Positions 20,885 to 34,108 of a stretch of DNA of 64,000 bases are shown here, in pieces. Below the pieces are notes generated by a model that saw only the letters and a list, made by a program, of their open reading frames with translations, was not told where the DNA came from and did not search any database. The translations under genes and the position numbers were made by a program. The stretch covers positions 54,742,361-54,806,360 of the forward strand of contig CM039464.1 in NCBI GenBank assembly GCA_022414725.1, written 5' to 3'. The DNA is from Microglena sp. YARC (lineage: Eukaryota > Chlorophyta > Chlorophyceae > Chlamydomonadales > Chlamydomonadaceae). Position 1 is the stretch's first letter. Each line of letters begins with the position of its first letter.

Positions 20885-21754
20885 CCGGTTCAGTTCCTCT
20901 CCTTGGACATGGCTTGTACACTTGACTCTGACGGCAGGTGTGTTCAGATCAACCTCTCCCAGCACTCCTACATTGTTGATCTGGTGGAGCAGTTTGGTCT
21001 GACTGCTGCTGCCAAGCCCAGGTTTGGTGCCCCCATGGACAAGTCCACCGTCACTGACCCACCTGGAGAACCCCTGTCCTCTAATAGCCAGTACCTCTCT
21101 CTTGTTGGTGCTTTGCTATACCTGGCTACTTGCACCAGGCCTGATATTGCCTTTGCTGTGAGCTACCTGTCCAGGTTTTCTGCTCACCCTACCGTCCCCC
21201 TGTGGGGGGCAGCCAAGCGTTTGCTTTTGTATTTGAGGTCACATTCCCACCTGGGACTCACTTACACACACAGCCCTGATTTCTCTTTTACTGTCTTTAG
21301 TGACTCATCCTTTGCTGATGATGGGTCTGACAGGAGATCTCAGACTGGCTTTGCTGTCCTGGCTGGAGGGTGCATAGTGAACTGGATGAGCAAGAGGCAG
21401 CCTACAGTTGCCATTAGCTCTTGTGAGGCTGAGTATCAGGCCCTGTCTCAGGCTGCCAGGGAGGTGCAATGGTTGAAGAAGTTGAGGGTGGATCTGGGTC
21501 TGCCTTGTGATTTAGTTACCATTCAGGGTGACAACATAGGGTCTCTGAGATGGGCCAATGACTGGCAGCTCCTCCCTCGCAGCAAGCACATTGATGTTAT
21601 TCATCACTACATCAAGGAGCTGGTGGAGGACGGTTCACTAGATGTTGCCTATGTTAACACCAAGGACAACTGTGCTGACCCCTTCACCAAGCCCCTTGAT
21701 CCTGCTGTGTTCTGGAGGTTTATGCGGATGCTTGGGATGACCGCTTCTTCTTAG
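20882..21754 (+). CDS. pol: Copia pol, end of RT and RNase H
   Basis: Resumes as VPVQFLSLDMACTLDSDG, in the frame of gag. RNase H part: SDSSFADDGSDRRSQTG, SSCEAEYQALSQAAREVQWL, GDNIGSL, KHIDVIHHYIKE, DPFTKPL. It ends at 21752-21754 (TAG). The four frame changes in pol are two of +1 and two of -1, so the net shift is zero. Confidence 0.92.
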   Translation: MPVQFLSLDMACTLDSDGRCVQINLSQHSYIVDLVEQFGLTAAAKPRFGAPMDKSTVTDPPGEPLSSNSQYLSLVGALLYLATCTRPDIAFAVSYLSRFSAHPTVPLWGAAKRLLLYLRSHSHLGLTYTHSPDFSFTVFSDSSFADDGSDRRSQTGFAVLAGGCIVNWMSKRQPTVAISSCEAEYQALSQAAREVQWLKKLRVDLGLPCDLVTIQGDNIGSLRWANDWQLLPRSKHIDVIHHYIKELVEDGSLDVAYVNTKDNCADPFTKPLDPAVFWRFMRMLGMTASS

Positions 21755-21977
21755 GGTATATAAATTTTTTTTTTTGTTACATCGGTTTCTTTGGTTATCA
21801 TTGTATGGCATTAGGTTCCTATTCCCGGATCGGGTTTTCTATACCGTTGTTACCCATCTTTGATATTTGGTTTTCATCCTTTTCTAACTTGGCAAATTTT
21901 GTTTTTTGCCGTGTTTCATTCCTTCCTATAAACCTTTGGGTTTCCATTTGAAGTTCTCTCGAATTTTCGGAGTTCTT

Positions 21978-22009
<32 letters not shown>

Positions 22010-22090
22010 CAATCTGTTACATATAGTTCTATGTCACCAGTGCCATAGGTGGAGAAGTAGTATTGTATGTCACCTGTGTCATAGGTGGAG
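21755..22090 (+). other. Copia 3' untranslated region with poly-T and candidate polypurine tract
   Basis: T-rich with a 29-base T run at 21981-22009. Two near copies of TGTCACC-GTG-CATAGGTGGAG follow (about 22032 and 22068). The second ends directly at the right LTR, so ATAGGTGGAG is the best, though weak, polypurine tract. Confidence 0.65.
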
Positions 22091-22392
22091 TGTCAGCATG
22101 AATTGCGGTGCTCTCACGCGTTTTATGACTTGGTGACTACTTATGTACTTCCTTAGAACTATCGGTCCTGAGAGTACTATGTCAGCTTACTGTTGACTGC
22201 GTCATCGGTTCTTCTGACACGCGCTGTCTAACCTGTACCCTGATCAGGTTCCAGGCTACCGCCCCCCTTTCCTCCGCTGGTGTCCCTTTATGGTTCCACT
22301 ATCTTTTGTAATAATTATTCTCGTCTCCGCATTTATAGATTGGCGTGCTGCACACACTAAGTCCACTCTCCGGAGTGTTATCCAAGCTGATA
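22091..22392 (+). repeat. Right LTR of the copia element
   Basis: 302 bp. I see no difference from the left LTR when reading them side by side, including the six-C run. Confidence 0.94.
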
Positions 22393-22725
22393 TTTACTAT
22401 GCCTGCAGGCGGTGAGCAGCCTAAAGGCTGAAATACCAAGTGACCAAAACAAAGTAAATACTCATTTTGGTGGTTGCCCCCAGTGCAAGCAAACGGACAG
22501 GCCCCCTACCCCAACCTCACGCCTCGCAATACGGAGTACTATTTATGCATGTATGCATTTATTTATGTACTTAAGTAATTATGTATTTTTGTATTTATGT
22601 ATTTATGTACCGGAATTTATGTATTCATGCATTTATTTAATTTAATACTCGTTTTGTGCCAAGCATTGATCACATGTATCCGTGGCGCGCATTCATTATG
22701 CAGCAGAGTACTTTTCCACCACCGG
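22393..22725 (+). repeat. Satellite monomer 3, part right of the copia element
   Basis: Starts with the second TTTAC and completes the monomer. Removing the element and one TSD copy gives a normal 1903-bp unit. Confidence 0.93.
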
Positions 22726-24627
22726 GGCACCGGTAGCAATTGCTATCCGGGACCCTGTTTGGGCCAAACCGTCTGCTACAATCGAATATAATAACCTGTT
22801 AGTTAACAACGGTATGCCTCTACGTGATTGCAAGGTGCAAACAGGAGCGCGTTGTAGCAGTTTGTGTACCTACTACCCATGTACGTTACTCAGCCCGCAG
22901 CCAGTGGGCGACCTGGAGGCTGATATAGTGATATACCATGCGTGTAAATAAGCCAAAGCTGGCCAAGTCTTTCAACTGTCTAATTCGCTTAGTCTGCTCC
23001 CTGGTTTCCATTGGTATCGCATGGCGGTGAGCAGCCCAGAGTTGGCTGAAGAAGCATGTAACAATCCAATCCTAGCGACACTTCATAGCTCCGACGCCAA
23101 TTTAAATCCCAAAATATGCTGACCCACGACCAGTCACACGGTGTGGACTCACACAAGTGTATATATGTATGTATGTATGTATGTTACAGTCCAGGGGTGG
23201 ACACATAAGCTAAAGGGGCTTGCCCACCTCGATATCAGGAGGGGCTAAAGCAAAAACAAGCACTGATGAACCAGGCCCCAACACACCTGGACCATAGTGC
23301 ATGGTGCAACTAGGGTTGTTCATGATGCTGCGTCCTCCCTCGCAGGCGCAACGTCGAAGGGCCCATTCCGTTGCAGGACGCAACGTGGGGAGGATCCGTT
23401 GCGTCGCATATGCAACTTCAGTGGGTTGGTTGCGTCGCAAAACACAGGCTATGGGTCGGTTATGGGTCGGTTGCGGGCCGGTTGCCTATTAGGACGCATG
23501 CTATGAAATGGTTGCTTCTGAGGACGCAGGCTATACAATGTGTTGCTTCTCAAGACCCAGAGCTAGGGGTCTCCTGGTATTCCCTGGATGTAACCCGTTT
23601 CCAGTTGTGCCTTGTTTCTGTCTTTTTACAAGAAGTATGTTCGCCTCGAGGATGGGTCTCCGCGCGCCAGCACTAGACTCGAGGGTTTTGTGCTACCTAT
23701 ACACGGCAGATGTACCGGATGTATGCTGCGGTCTAGGCTGTAGCTGATTTAGCTTGCGGGATTTGCCCGACACCTTGAGACAATACTAATTACCAGCCGA
23801 TCAGTCAAGCGAGGTTCTGGGACAGTCTGTACGGCAATCCATTATAGAACTGGGTTAATGGGTGCCGAGGCGCGCATTGCGCGATCCTCGGCCAGGCAAA
23901 AATTAAACGGTGCAGTATCCCATTTAGAGACCTGCGGCAGAAGCAGTCCACTGAGTGCAAGGTGGACCACGACTACCAAGAAACCACCTTGGTGATCATG
24001 GTTATCTTCCCGTCAGGTAAGTATGCTTTGGACGTGCCCGACAAGAGATAGGGGGGTGGCGACGCTGACGTCGTGACTACCAGGCGGTGGTGGGCAAATC
24101 ACTCTGGGCTGCAGAAACACGAGACAGCCAGCCTGGACACTCGACTACTACATACTACAGCGGCCGGCTAAAGAGCCTCCTAGATGGATTCGAGCCTGGG
24201 CAAGTCTGGGCACATTTTTAATCTGATTGAAGCCGTGTACGTGATTACATTCTGTAATCGGCAGTGTGGTGTGGTAGTGTTTATACTGCCCTCGTTTACT
24301 ATGCCTGCAGGCGGTGAGCAGCCTAAAGGCTGAAATACCAAGTGACCAAAACAAAGTAAATACTCATTTTGGTGGTTGCCCCCAGTGCAAGCAAACGGAC
24401 AGGCCCCCTACCCCAACCTCACGCCTCGCAATACGGAGTACTATTTATGCATGTATGCATTTATTTATGTACTTAAGTAATTATGTATTTTTGTATTTAT
24501 GTATTTATGTACCGGAATTTATGTATTCATGCATTTATTTAATTTAATACTCGTTTTGTGCCAAGCATTAATCACATGTATCCGTGGCGCGCATTCATTA
24601 TGCAGCAGAGTACTTTTCCACCACCGG
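22726..24627 (+). repeat. Satellite monomer 4
   Basis: Shares GCTATACAATG and GGTATTCCCTGG with monomer 3. Private one-base loss CTTGCCCACCTCG near 23226 and GCATTAATCAC near 24568. Confidence 0.93.
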
Positions 24628-26529
24628 GGCACCGGTAGCAATTGCTATCCGGGACCCTGTTTGGGCCAAACCGTCTGCTACAATCGAATATAATAACCTG
24701 TTAGTTAACAACGGTATGCCTCTACGTGATTGCAAGGTGCAAACAGGAGCGCGTTGTAGCAGTTTGTGTACCTACTACCCATGTACGTTACTCAGCCCGC
24801 AGCCAGTGGGCGACCTGGAGGCTGATATAGTGATATACCATGCGTGTAAATAAGCCAAAGCTGGCCAAGTCTTTCAACTGTCTAATTCGCTTAGTCTGCT
24901 CCCTGGTTTCCATTGGTATCGCATGGCGGTGAGCAGCCCAGAGTTGGCTGAAGAAGCATGTAACAATCCAATCCTAGCGACACTTCATAGCTCCGACGCC
25001 AATTTAAATCCCAAAATATGCTGACCCACGACCAGTCACACGGTGTGGACTCACACAAGTGTATATATGTATGTATGTATGTATGTTACAGTCCAGGGGT
25101 GGACACATAAGCTAAAGGGGCTTGCCCAACCTCGATATCAGGAGGGGCTAAAGCAAAAACAAGCACTGATGAACCAGGCCCCAACACACCTGGACCATAG
25201 TGCATGGTGCAACTAGGGTTGTTCATGATGCTGCGTCCTCCCTCGCAGGCGCAACGTCGAAGGGCCCATTCCGTTGCAGGACGCAACGTGGGGAGGATCC
25301 GTTGCGTCGCATATGCAACTTCAGTGGGTTGGTTGCGTCGCAAAACACAGGCTATGGGTCGGTTATGGGTCGGTTGCGGGCCGGTTGCCTATTAGGACGC
25401 ATGCTATGAAATGGTTGCTTCTGAGGACGCAGGCTGTACAATGTGTTGCTTCTCAAGACCCAGAGCTAGGGGTCTCCTGGTATACCCTGGATGTAACCCG
25501 TTTCCAGTTGTGCCTTGTTTCTGTCTTTTTACAAGAAGTATGTTCGCCTCGAGGATGGGTCTCCGCGCGCCAGCACTAGACTCGAGGGTTTTGTGCTACC
25601 TATACACGGCAGATGTACCGGATGTATGCTGCGGTCTAGGCTGTAGCTGATTTAGCTTGCGGGATTTGCCCGACACCTTGAGACAATACTAATTACCAGC
25701 CGATCAGTCAATCGGGGTTTTGGGACAGTCTGTACGGCAATCCATTATAGAACTGGGTTAATGGGTGCCGAGGCGCGCATTGCGCGATCCTCGGCCAGGC
25801 AAAAATTAAACGGTGCAGTATCCCATTTAGAGACCTGCGGCAGAAGCAGTCCACAGAGTGCAAGGTGGACCACGACTACCAAGAAACCACCTTGGTGATC
25901 ATGGTTATCTTCCGTCAGGTAAGTATGCTTTGGACGTGCCCGACAAGAGATAGGGGGGTGGCGACGCTGACGTCGTGACTACCAGGCGGTGGTGGGCAAA
26001 TCACTCTGGGCTGCAGAAACACGAGACAGCCAGCCTGGACACTCGACTACTACATACTACAGCGGCCGGCTAAAGAGCCTCCTAGATGGATTCGAGCCTG
26101 GGCAAGTCTGGGCACATTTTTAATCTGATTGAAGCCGTGTACGTGATTACATTCTGTAATCGGCAGTGTGGTGTGGTAGTGTTTATACTGCCCTCGTTTA
26201 CTATGCCTGCAGGCGGTGAGCAGCCTAAAGGCTGAAATACCAAGTGACCAAAACAAAGTAAATACTCATTTTGGTGGTTGCCCCCAGTGCAAGCAAACGG
26301 ACAGGCCCCCTACCCCAACCTCACGCCTCGCAATACGGAGTACTATTTATGCATGTATGCATTTATTTATGTACTTAAGTAATTATGTATTTTTGTATTT
26401 ATGTATTTATGTACCGGAATTTATGTATTCATGCATTTATTTAATTTAATACTCGTTTTGTGCCAAGCATTGATCACATGTATCCGTGGCGCGCATTCAT
26501 TATGCAGCAGAGTACTTTTCCACCACCGG
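24628..26529 (+). repeat. Satellite monomer 5
   Basis: First copy with the right-hand variant GGGGTTTTGGGAC instead of GAGGTTCTGGGAC. Private one-base loss ATCTTCCGTCAGG near 25910. Confidence 0.93.
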
Positions 26530-28432
26530 GGCACCGGTAGCAATTGCTATCCGGGACCCTGTTTGGGCAAACCGTCTGCTACAATCGAATATAATAACCT
26601 GTTAGTTAACAACGGTATGCCTCTACGTGATTGCAAGGTGCAAACAGGAGCGCGTTGTAGCAGTTTGTGTACCTACTACCCATGTACGTTACTCAGCCCG
26701 CAGCCAGTGGGCGACCTGGAGGCTGATATAGTGATATACCATGCGTGTAAATAAGCCAAAGCTGGCCAAGTCTTTCAACTGTCTAATTCGCTTAGTCTGC
26801 TCCCTGGTTTCCATTGGTATGGCATGGCGGTGAGCAGCCCAGAGTTGGCTGAAGAAGCATGTAACAATCCAATCCTAGCGACACTTCATAGCTCCGACGC
26901 CAATTTAAATCCCAAAATATGCTGACCCACGACCAGTCACACGGTGTGGACTCACACAAGTGTATATATGTATGTATGTATGTATGTTACAGTCCAGGGG
27001 TGGACACATAAGCTAAAGGGGCTTGCCCAACCTCGATATCAGGAGGGGCTAAAGCAAAAACAAGCACTGATGAACCAGGCCCCAACACACCTGGATCATA
27101 GTGCATGGTGCAACTAGGGTTGTTCATGATGCTGCGTCCTCCCTCGCAGGCGCAACGTCGAAGGGCCCATTCCGTTGCAGGACGCAACGTGGGGAGGATC
27201 CGTTGCGTCGCATATGCAACTTCAGTGGGTTGGTTGCGTCGCAAAACACAGGCTATGGGTCGGTTATGGGTCGGTTGCGGGCCGGTTGCCTATTAGGACG
27301 CATGCTATGAAATGGTTGCTTCTGAGGACGCAGGCTGTACAATGTGTTGCTTCTCAAGACCCAGAGCTAGGGGTCTCCTGGTATACCCTGGATGTAACCC
27401 GTTTCCAGTTGTGCCTTGTTTCTGTCTTTTTACAAGAAGTATGTTCGCCTCGAGGATGGGTCTCCCCGCGCGCCAGCACTAGACTCGAGGGTTTTGTGCT
27501 ACCTATACACGGCAGATGTACCGGATGTATGCTGCGGTCTAGGCTGTAGCTGATTTAGCTTGCGGGATTTGCCCGACACCTTGAGACAATACTAATTACC
27601 AGCCGATCAGTCAAGCGGGGTTTTGGGACAGTCTGTACGGCAATCCATTATAGAACTGGGTTAATGGGTGCCGAGGCGCGCATTGCGCGATCCTCGGCCA
27701 GGCAAAAATTAAACGGTGCAGTATCCCATTTAGAGACCTGCGGCAGAAGCAGTCCACAGAGTGCAAGGTGGACCACGACTACCAAGAAACCACCTTGGTG
27801 ATCATGGTTATCTTCCCGTCAGGTAAGTATGCTTTGGACGTGCCCGACAAGAGATAGGGGGGTGGCGACGCTGACGTCGTGACTACCAGGCGGTGGTGGG
27901 CAAATCACTCTGGGCTGCAGAAACACGAGACAGCCAGCCTGGACACTCGACTACTACATACTACAGCGGCCGGCTAAAGAGCCTCCTAGATGGATTCGAG
28001 CCTGGGCAAGTCTGGGCACATTTTTAATCTGATTGAAGCCGTGTACGTGATTACATTCTGTAATCGGCAGTGTGGTGTGGTAGTGTTTATACTGCCCTCG
28101 TTTACTATGCCTGCAGGCGGTGAGCAGCCTAAAGGCTGAAATACCAAGTGACCAAAACAAAGTAAATACTCATTTTGGTGGTTGCCCCCAGTGCAAGCAA
28201 ACGGACAGGCCCCTACCCCAACCTCACGCCTCGCAATACGGAGTACTATTTATGCATGTATGCATTTATTTATGTACTTAAGTAATTATGTATTTTTGTA
28301 TTTATGTATTTATGTACCGGAATTTATGTATTCATGCATTTATTTAATTTAATACTCGTTTTGTGCCAAGCATTGATCACATGTATCCGTGGCGCGCATT
28401 CATTATGCAGCAGAGTACTTTTCCACCACCGG
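26530..28432 (+). repeat. Satellite monomer 6
   Basis: Private TTTGGGCAAACCG (one C lost), GGTATGGCATGG, CCTGGATCATAG and a 2-nt gain in GTCTCCCCGCGCG. Confidence 0.93.
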
Positions 28433-30333
28433 GGCACCGGTAGCAATTGCTATCCGGGACCCTGTTTGGGCCAAACCGTCTGCTACAATCGAATATAATA
28501 ACCTGTTAGTTAACAACGGTATGCCTCTACGTGATTGCAAGGTGCAAACAGGAGCGCGTTGTAGCAGTTTGTGTACCTACTACCCATGTACGTTACTCAG
28601 CCCGCAGCCAGTGGGCGACCTGGAGGCTGATATAGTGATATACCATGCGTGTAAATAAGCCAAAGCTGGCCAAGTCTTTCAACTGTCTAATTCGCTTAGT
28701 CTGCTCCTGGTTTCCATTGGTATCGCATGGCGGTGAGCAGCCCAGAGTTGGCTGAAGAAGCATGTAACAATCCAATCCTAGCGACACTTCATAGCTCCGA
28801 CGCCAATTTAAATCCCAAAATATGCTGACCCACGACCAGTCACACGGTGTGGACTCACACAAGTGTATATATGTATGTATGTATGTATGTTACAGTCCAG
28901 GGGTGGACACATAAGCTAAAGGGGCTTGCCCAACCTCGATATCAGGAGGGGCTAAAGCAAAAACAAGCACTGATGAACCAGGCCCCAACACACCTGGACC
29001 ATAGTGCATGGTGCAACTAGGGTTGTTCATGATGCTGCGTCCTCCCTCGCAGGCGCAACGTCGAAGGGCCCATTCCGTTGCAGGACGCAACGTGGGGAGG
29101 ATCCGTTGCGTCGCATATGCAACTTCAGTGGGTTGGTTGCGTCGCAAAACACAGGCTATGGGTCGGTTATGGGTCGGTTGCGGGCCGGTTGCCTATTAGG
29201 ACGCATGCTATGAAATGGTTGCTTCTGAGGACGCAGGCTGTACAATGTGTTGCTTCTCAAGACCCAGAGCTAGGGGTCTCCTGGTATACCCTGGATGTAA
29301 CCCGTTTCCAGTTGTGCCTTGTTTCTGTCTTTTTACAAGAAGTATGTTCGCCTCGAGGATGGGTCTCCGCGCGCCAGCACTAGACTCGAGGGTTTTGTGC
29401 TACCTATACACGGCAGATGTACCGGATGTATGCTGCGGTCTAGGCTGTAGCTGATTTAGCTTGCGGGATTTGCCCGACACCTTGAGACAATACTAATTAC
29501 CAGCCGATCAGTCAAGCGGGGTTTTGGGACAGTCTGTACGGCAATCCATTATAGAACTGGGTTAATGGGTGCCGAGGCGCGCATTGCGCGATCCTCGGCC
29601 AGGCAAAAATTAAACGGTGCAGTATCCCATTTAGAGACCTGCGGCAGAAGCAGTCCACAGAGTGCAAGGTGGACCACGACTACCAAGAAACCACCTTGGT
29701 GATCATGGTTATCTTCCTGTCAGGTAAGTATGCTTTGGACGTGCCCGACAAGAGATAGGGGGGTGGCGACGCTGACGTCGTGACTACCAGGCGGTGGTGG
29801 GCAAATCACTCTGGGCTGCAGAAACACGAGACAGCCAGCCTGGACACTCGACTACTACATACTACAGCGGCCGGCTAAAGAGCCTCCTAGATGGATTCGA
29901 GCCTGGGCAAGTCTGGGCACATTTTTAATCTGATTGAAGCCGTGTACGTGATTACATTCTGTAATCGGCAGTGTGGTGTGGTAGTGTTTATACTGCCCTC
30001 GTTTACTATGCCTGCAGGCGGTGAGCAGCCTAAAGGCTGAAATACCAAGTGACCAAAACAAAGTAAATACTCATTTTGGTGGTTGCCCCCAGTGCAAGCA
30101 AACGGACAGGCCCCCTACCCCAACCTCACGCCTCGCAATACGGAGTACTATTTATGCATGTATGCATTTATTTATGTACTTAAGTAATTATGTATTTTTG
30201 TATTTATGTATTTATGTACCGGAATTTATGTATTCATGCATTTATTTAATTTAATACTCGTTTTGTGCCAAGCATTGATCACATGTATCCGTGGCGCGCA
30301 TTCATTATGCAGCAGAGTACTTTTCCACCACCG
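28433..30333 (+). repeat. Satellite monomer 7
   Basis: Private loss in CTGCTCCTGGTTTCC near 28702. First copy with TTCCTGTCAGG instead of TTCCCGTCAGG. Confidence 0.93.
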
Positions 30334-32237
30334 GGCACCGGTAGCAATTGCTATCCGGGACCCTGTTTGGGCCAAACCGTCTGCTACAATCGAATATAAT
30401 AACCTGTTAGTTAACAACGGTATGCCTCTACGTGATTGCAAGGTGCAAACAGGAGCGCGTTGTAGCAGTTTGTGTACCTACTACCCATGTACGTTACTCA
30501 GCCCGCAGCCAGTGGGCGACCTGGAGGCTGATATAGTGATATACCATGCGTGTAAATAAGCCAAAGCTGGCCAAGTCTTTCAACTGTCTAATTCGCTTAG
30601 TCTGCTCCCTGGTTTCCATTGGTATCGCATGGCGGTGAGCAGCCCAGAGTTGGCTGAAGAAGCATGTAACAATCCAATCCTAGCGACACTTCATAGCTCC
30701 GACGCCAATTTAAATCCCAAAATATGCTGACCCACGACCAGTCACACGGTGTGGACTCACACAAGTGTATATATGTATGTATGTATGTATGTTACAGTCC
30801 AGGGGTGGACACATAAGCTAAAGGGGCTTGCCCAACCTCGATATCAGGAGGGGCTAAAGCAAAAACAAGCACTGATGAACCAGGCCCCAACACACCTGGA
30901 CCATAGTGCATGGTGCAACTAGGGTTGTTCATGATGCTGCGTCCTCCCTCGCAGGCGCAACGTCGAAGGGCCCATTCCGTTGCAGGACGCAACGTGGGGA
31001 GGATCCGTTGCGTCGCATATGCAACTTCAGTGGGTTGGTTGCGTCGCAAAACACAGGCTATGGGTCGGTTATGGGTCGGTTGCGGGCCGGTTGCCTATTA
31101 GGACGCATGCTATGAAATGGTTGCTTCTGAGGACGCAGGCTGTACAATGTGTTGCTTCTCAAGACCCAGAGCTAGGGGTCTCCTGGTATACCCTGGATGT
31201 AACCCGTTTCCAGTTGTGCCTTGTTTCTGTCTTTTTACAAGAAGTATGTTCGCCTCGAGGATGGGTCTCCGCGCGCCAGCACTAGACTCGAGGGTTTTGT
31301 GCTACCTATACACGGCAGATGTACCGGATGTATGCTGCTGCGGTCTAGGCTGTAGCTGATTTAGCTTGCGGGATTTGCCCGACACCTTGAGACAATACTA
31401 ATTACCAGCCGATCAGTCAAGCGGGGTTTTGGGACAGTCTGTACGGCAATCCATTATAGAACTGGGTTAATGGGCCGAGGCGCGCATTGCGCGATCCTCG
31501 GCCAGGCAAAAATTAAACGGTGCAGTATCCCATTTAGAGACCTGCGGCAGAAGCAGTCCACAGAGTGCAAGGTGGACCACGACTACCAAGAAACCACCTT
31601 GGTGATCATGGTTATCTTCCTGTCAGGTAAGTATGCTTTGGACGTGCCCGACAAGAGATAGGGGGGTGGCGACGCTGACGTCGTGACTACCAGGCGGTGG
31701 TGGGCAAATCACTCTGGGCTGCAGAAACACGAGACAGCCAGCCTGGACACTCGACTACTACATACTACAGCGGCCGGCTAAAGAGCCTCCTAGATGGATT
31801 CGAGCCTGGGCAAGTCTGGGCACATTTTTAATCTGATTGAAGCCGTGTACGTGATTACATTCTGTAATCGGCAGTGTGGTGTGGTAGTGTTTATACTGCC
31901 CTCGTTTACTATGCCTGCAGGCGGTGAGCAGCCTAAAGGCTGAAATACCAAGTGACCAAAACAAAGTAAATACTCATTTTGGTGGTTGCCCCCAGTGCAA
32001 GCAAACGGACAGGCCCCCTACCCCAACCTCACGCCTCGCAATACGGAGTACTATTTATGCATGTATGCATTTATTTATGTACTTAAGTAATTATGTATTT
32101 TTGTATTTATGTATTTATGTACCGGAATTTATGTATTCATGCATTTATTTAATTTAATACTCGTTTTGTGCCAAGCATTGATCACATGTATCCGTGGCGC
32201 GCATTCATTATGCAGCAGAGTACTTTTCCACCACCGG
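30334..32237 (+). repeat. Satellite monomer 8
   Basis: 3-nt gain in TATGCTGCTGCGGTC near 31331. AATGGGCCGAGG near 31470 has lost three bases from AATGGGTGCCGAGG. Confidence 0.93.
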
Positions 32238-34108
32238 GGCACCGTTTGGGGCCAAACCGTCTGCTACAATCGAATATAAATAACCTGTTAGTTAACAACG
32301 GTATGCCTCTACGTGATTGCAAGGTGCAAACAGGAGCGCGTTGTAGCAGTTTGTGTACCTACTACCCATGTACGTTACTCAGCCCGCAGCCAGTGGGCGA
32401 CCTGGAGGCTGATATAGTGATATACCATGCGTGTAAATAAGCCAAAGCTGGCCAAGTCTTTCAACTGTCTAATTCGCTTAGTCTGCTCCCTGGTTTCCAT
32501 TGGTATCGCATGGCGGTGAGCAGCCCAGAGTTGGCTGAAGAAGCATGTAACAATCCAATCCTAGCGACACTTCATAGCTCCGACGCCAATTTAAATCCCA
32601 AAATATGCTGACCCACGACCAGTCACACGGTGTGGACTCACACAAATGTATATATGTATGTATGTATGTATGTTACAGTCCAGGGGTGGACACATAAGCT
32701 AAAGGGGCTTGCCCAACCTCGATATCAGGAGGGGCTAAAGCAAAAACAAGCACTGATGAACCAGGCCCCAACACACCTGGACCATAGTGCATGGTGCAAC
32801 TAGGGTTGTTCATGATGCTGCGTCCTCCCTCGCAGGCGCAACGTCGAAGGGCCCATTCCGTTGCAGGACGCAACGTGGGGAGGATCCGTTGCGTCGCATA
32901 TGCAACTTCAGTGGGTTGGTTGCGTCGCAAAACACAGGCTATGGGTCGGTTATGGGTCGGTTGCGGGCCGGTTGCCTATTAGGACGCATGCTATGAAATG
33001 GTTGCTTCTGAGGACGCAGGCTGTACAATGTGTTGCTTCTCAAGACCCAGAGCTAGGGGTCTCCTGGTATACCCTGGATGTAACCCGTTTCCAGTTGTGC
33101 CTTGTTTCTGTCTTTTTACAAGAAGTATGTTCGCCTCGAGGATGGGTCTCCGCGCGCCAGCACTAGACTCGAGGGTTTTGTGCTACCTATACACGGCAGA
33201 TGTACCGGATGTATGCTGCGGTCTAGGCTGTAGCTGATTTAGCTTGCGGGATTTGCCCGACACCTTGAGACAATACTAATTACCAGCCGATCAGTCAAGC
33301 GGGGTTTTGGGACAGTCTGTACGGCAATCCATTATAGAACTGGGTTAATGGGCGCGCATTGCGCGATCCTCGGCCAGGCAAAAATTAAACGGTGCAGTAT
33401 CCCATTTAGAGACCTGCGGCAGAAGCAGTCCACAGAGTGCAAGGTGGACCACGACTACCAAGAAACCACCTTGGTGATCATGGTTATCTTCTGTCAGGTA
33501 AGTATGCTTTGGACGTGCCCGACAAGAGATAGGGGGGTGGCGACGCTGACGTCGTGACTACCAGGCGGTGGTGGGCAAATCACTCTGGGCTGCAGAAACA
33601 CGAGACAGCCAGCCTGGACACTCGACTACTACATACTACAGCGGCCGGCTAAAGAGCCTCCTAGATGGATTCGAGCCTGGGCAAGTCTGGGCACATTTTT
33701 AATCTGATTGAAGCCGTGTACGTGATTACATTCTGTAATCGGCAGTGTGGTGTGGTAGTGTTTATACTGCCCTCGTTTACTATGCCTGCAGGCGGTGAGC
33801 AGCCTAAAGGCTGAAATACCAAGTGACCAAAACAAAGTAAATACTCATTTTGGTGGTTGCCCCCAGTGCAAGCAAACGGACAGGCCCCCTACCCCAACCT
33901 CACGCCTCGCAATACGGAGTACTATTTATGCATGTATGCATTTATTTATGTACTTAAGTAATTATGTATTTTTGTATTTATGTATTTATGTACCGGAATT
34001 TATGTATTCATGCATTTATTTAATTTAATACTCGTTTTGTGCCAAGCATTGATCACATGTATCCGTGGCGCGCATTCATTATGCAGCAGAGTACTTTTCC
34101 ACCACCGG
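32238..34108 (+). repeat. Satellite monomer 9
   Basis: 25-nt deletion at its start (GGCACCGTTTGGGG), ACACAAATG in place of ACACAAGTG, and the shortened AATGGGCGCGCATTG near 33347. Confidence 0.93.

Larger units (their letters stand above)
15527..22392 (+). mobile_element. Ty1/copia-type LTR retrotransposon, full length, 6866 bp
   Basis: Two 302-bp LTRs, gag, then pol in the order protease, integrase, reverse transcriptase, RNase H. Integrase before RT defines the copia group. 5-bp TSD. The LTRs look identical, so insertion was recent. The pol frame is nevertheless interrupted by four small frame changes (about 19283, 19680, 20075 and 20880), several in or beside homopolymers. The primer-binding region right after the left LTR starts GGTTATACGG, which is not the usual plant initiator-Met type. 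Inserted in satellite monomer 3. Confidence 0.96.
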
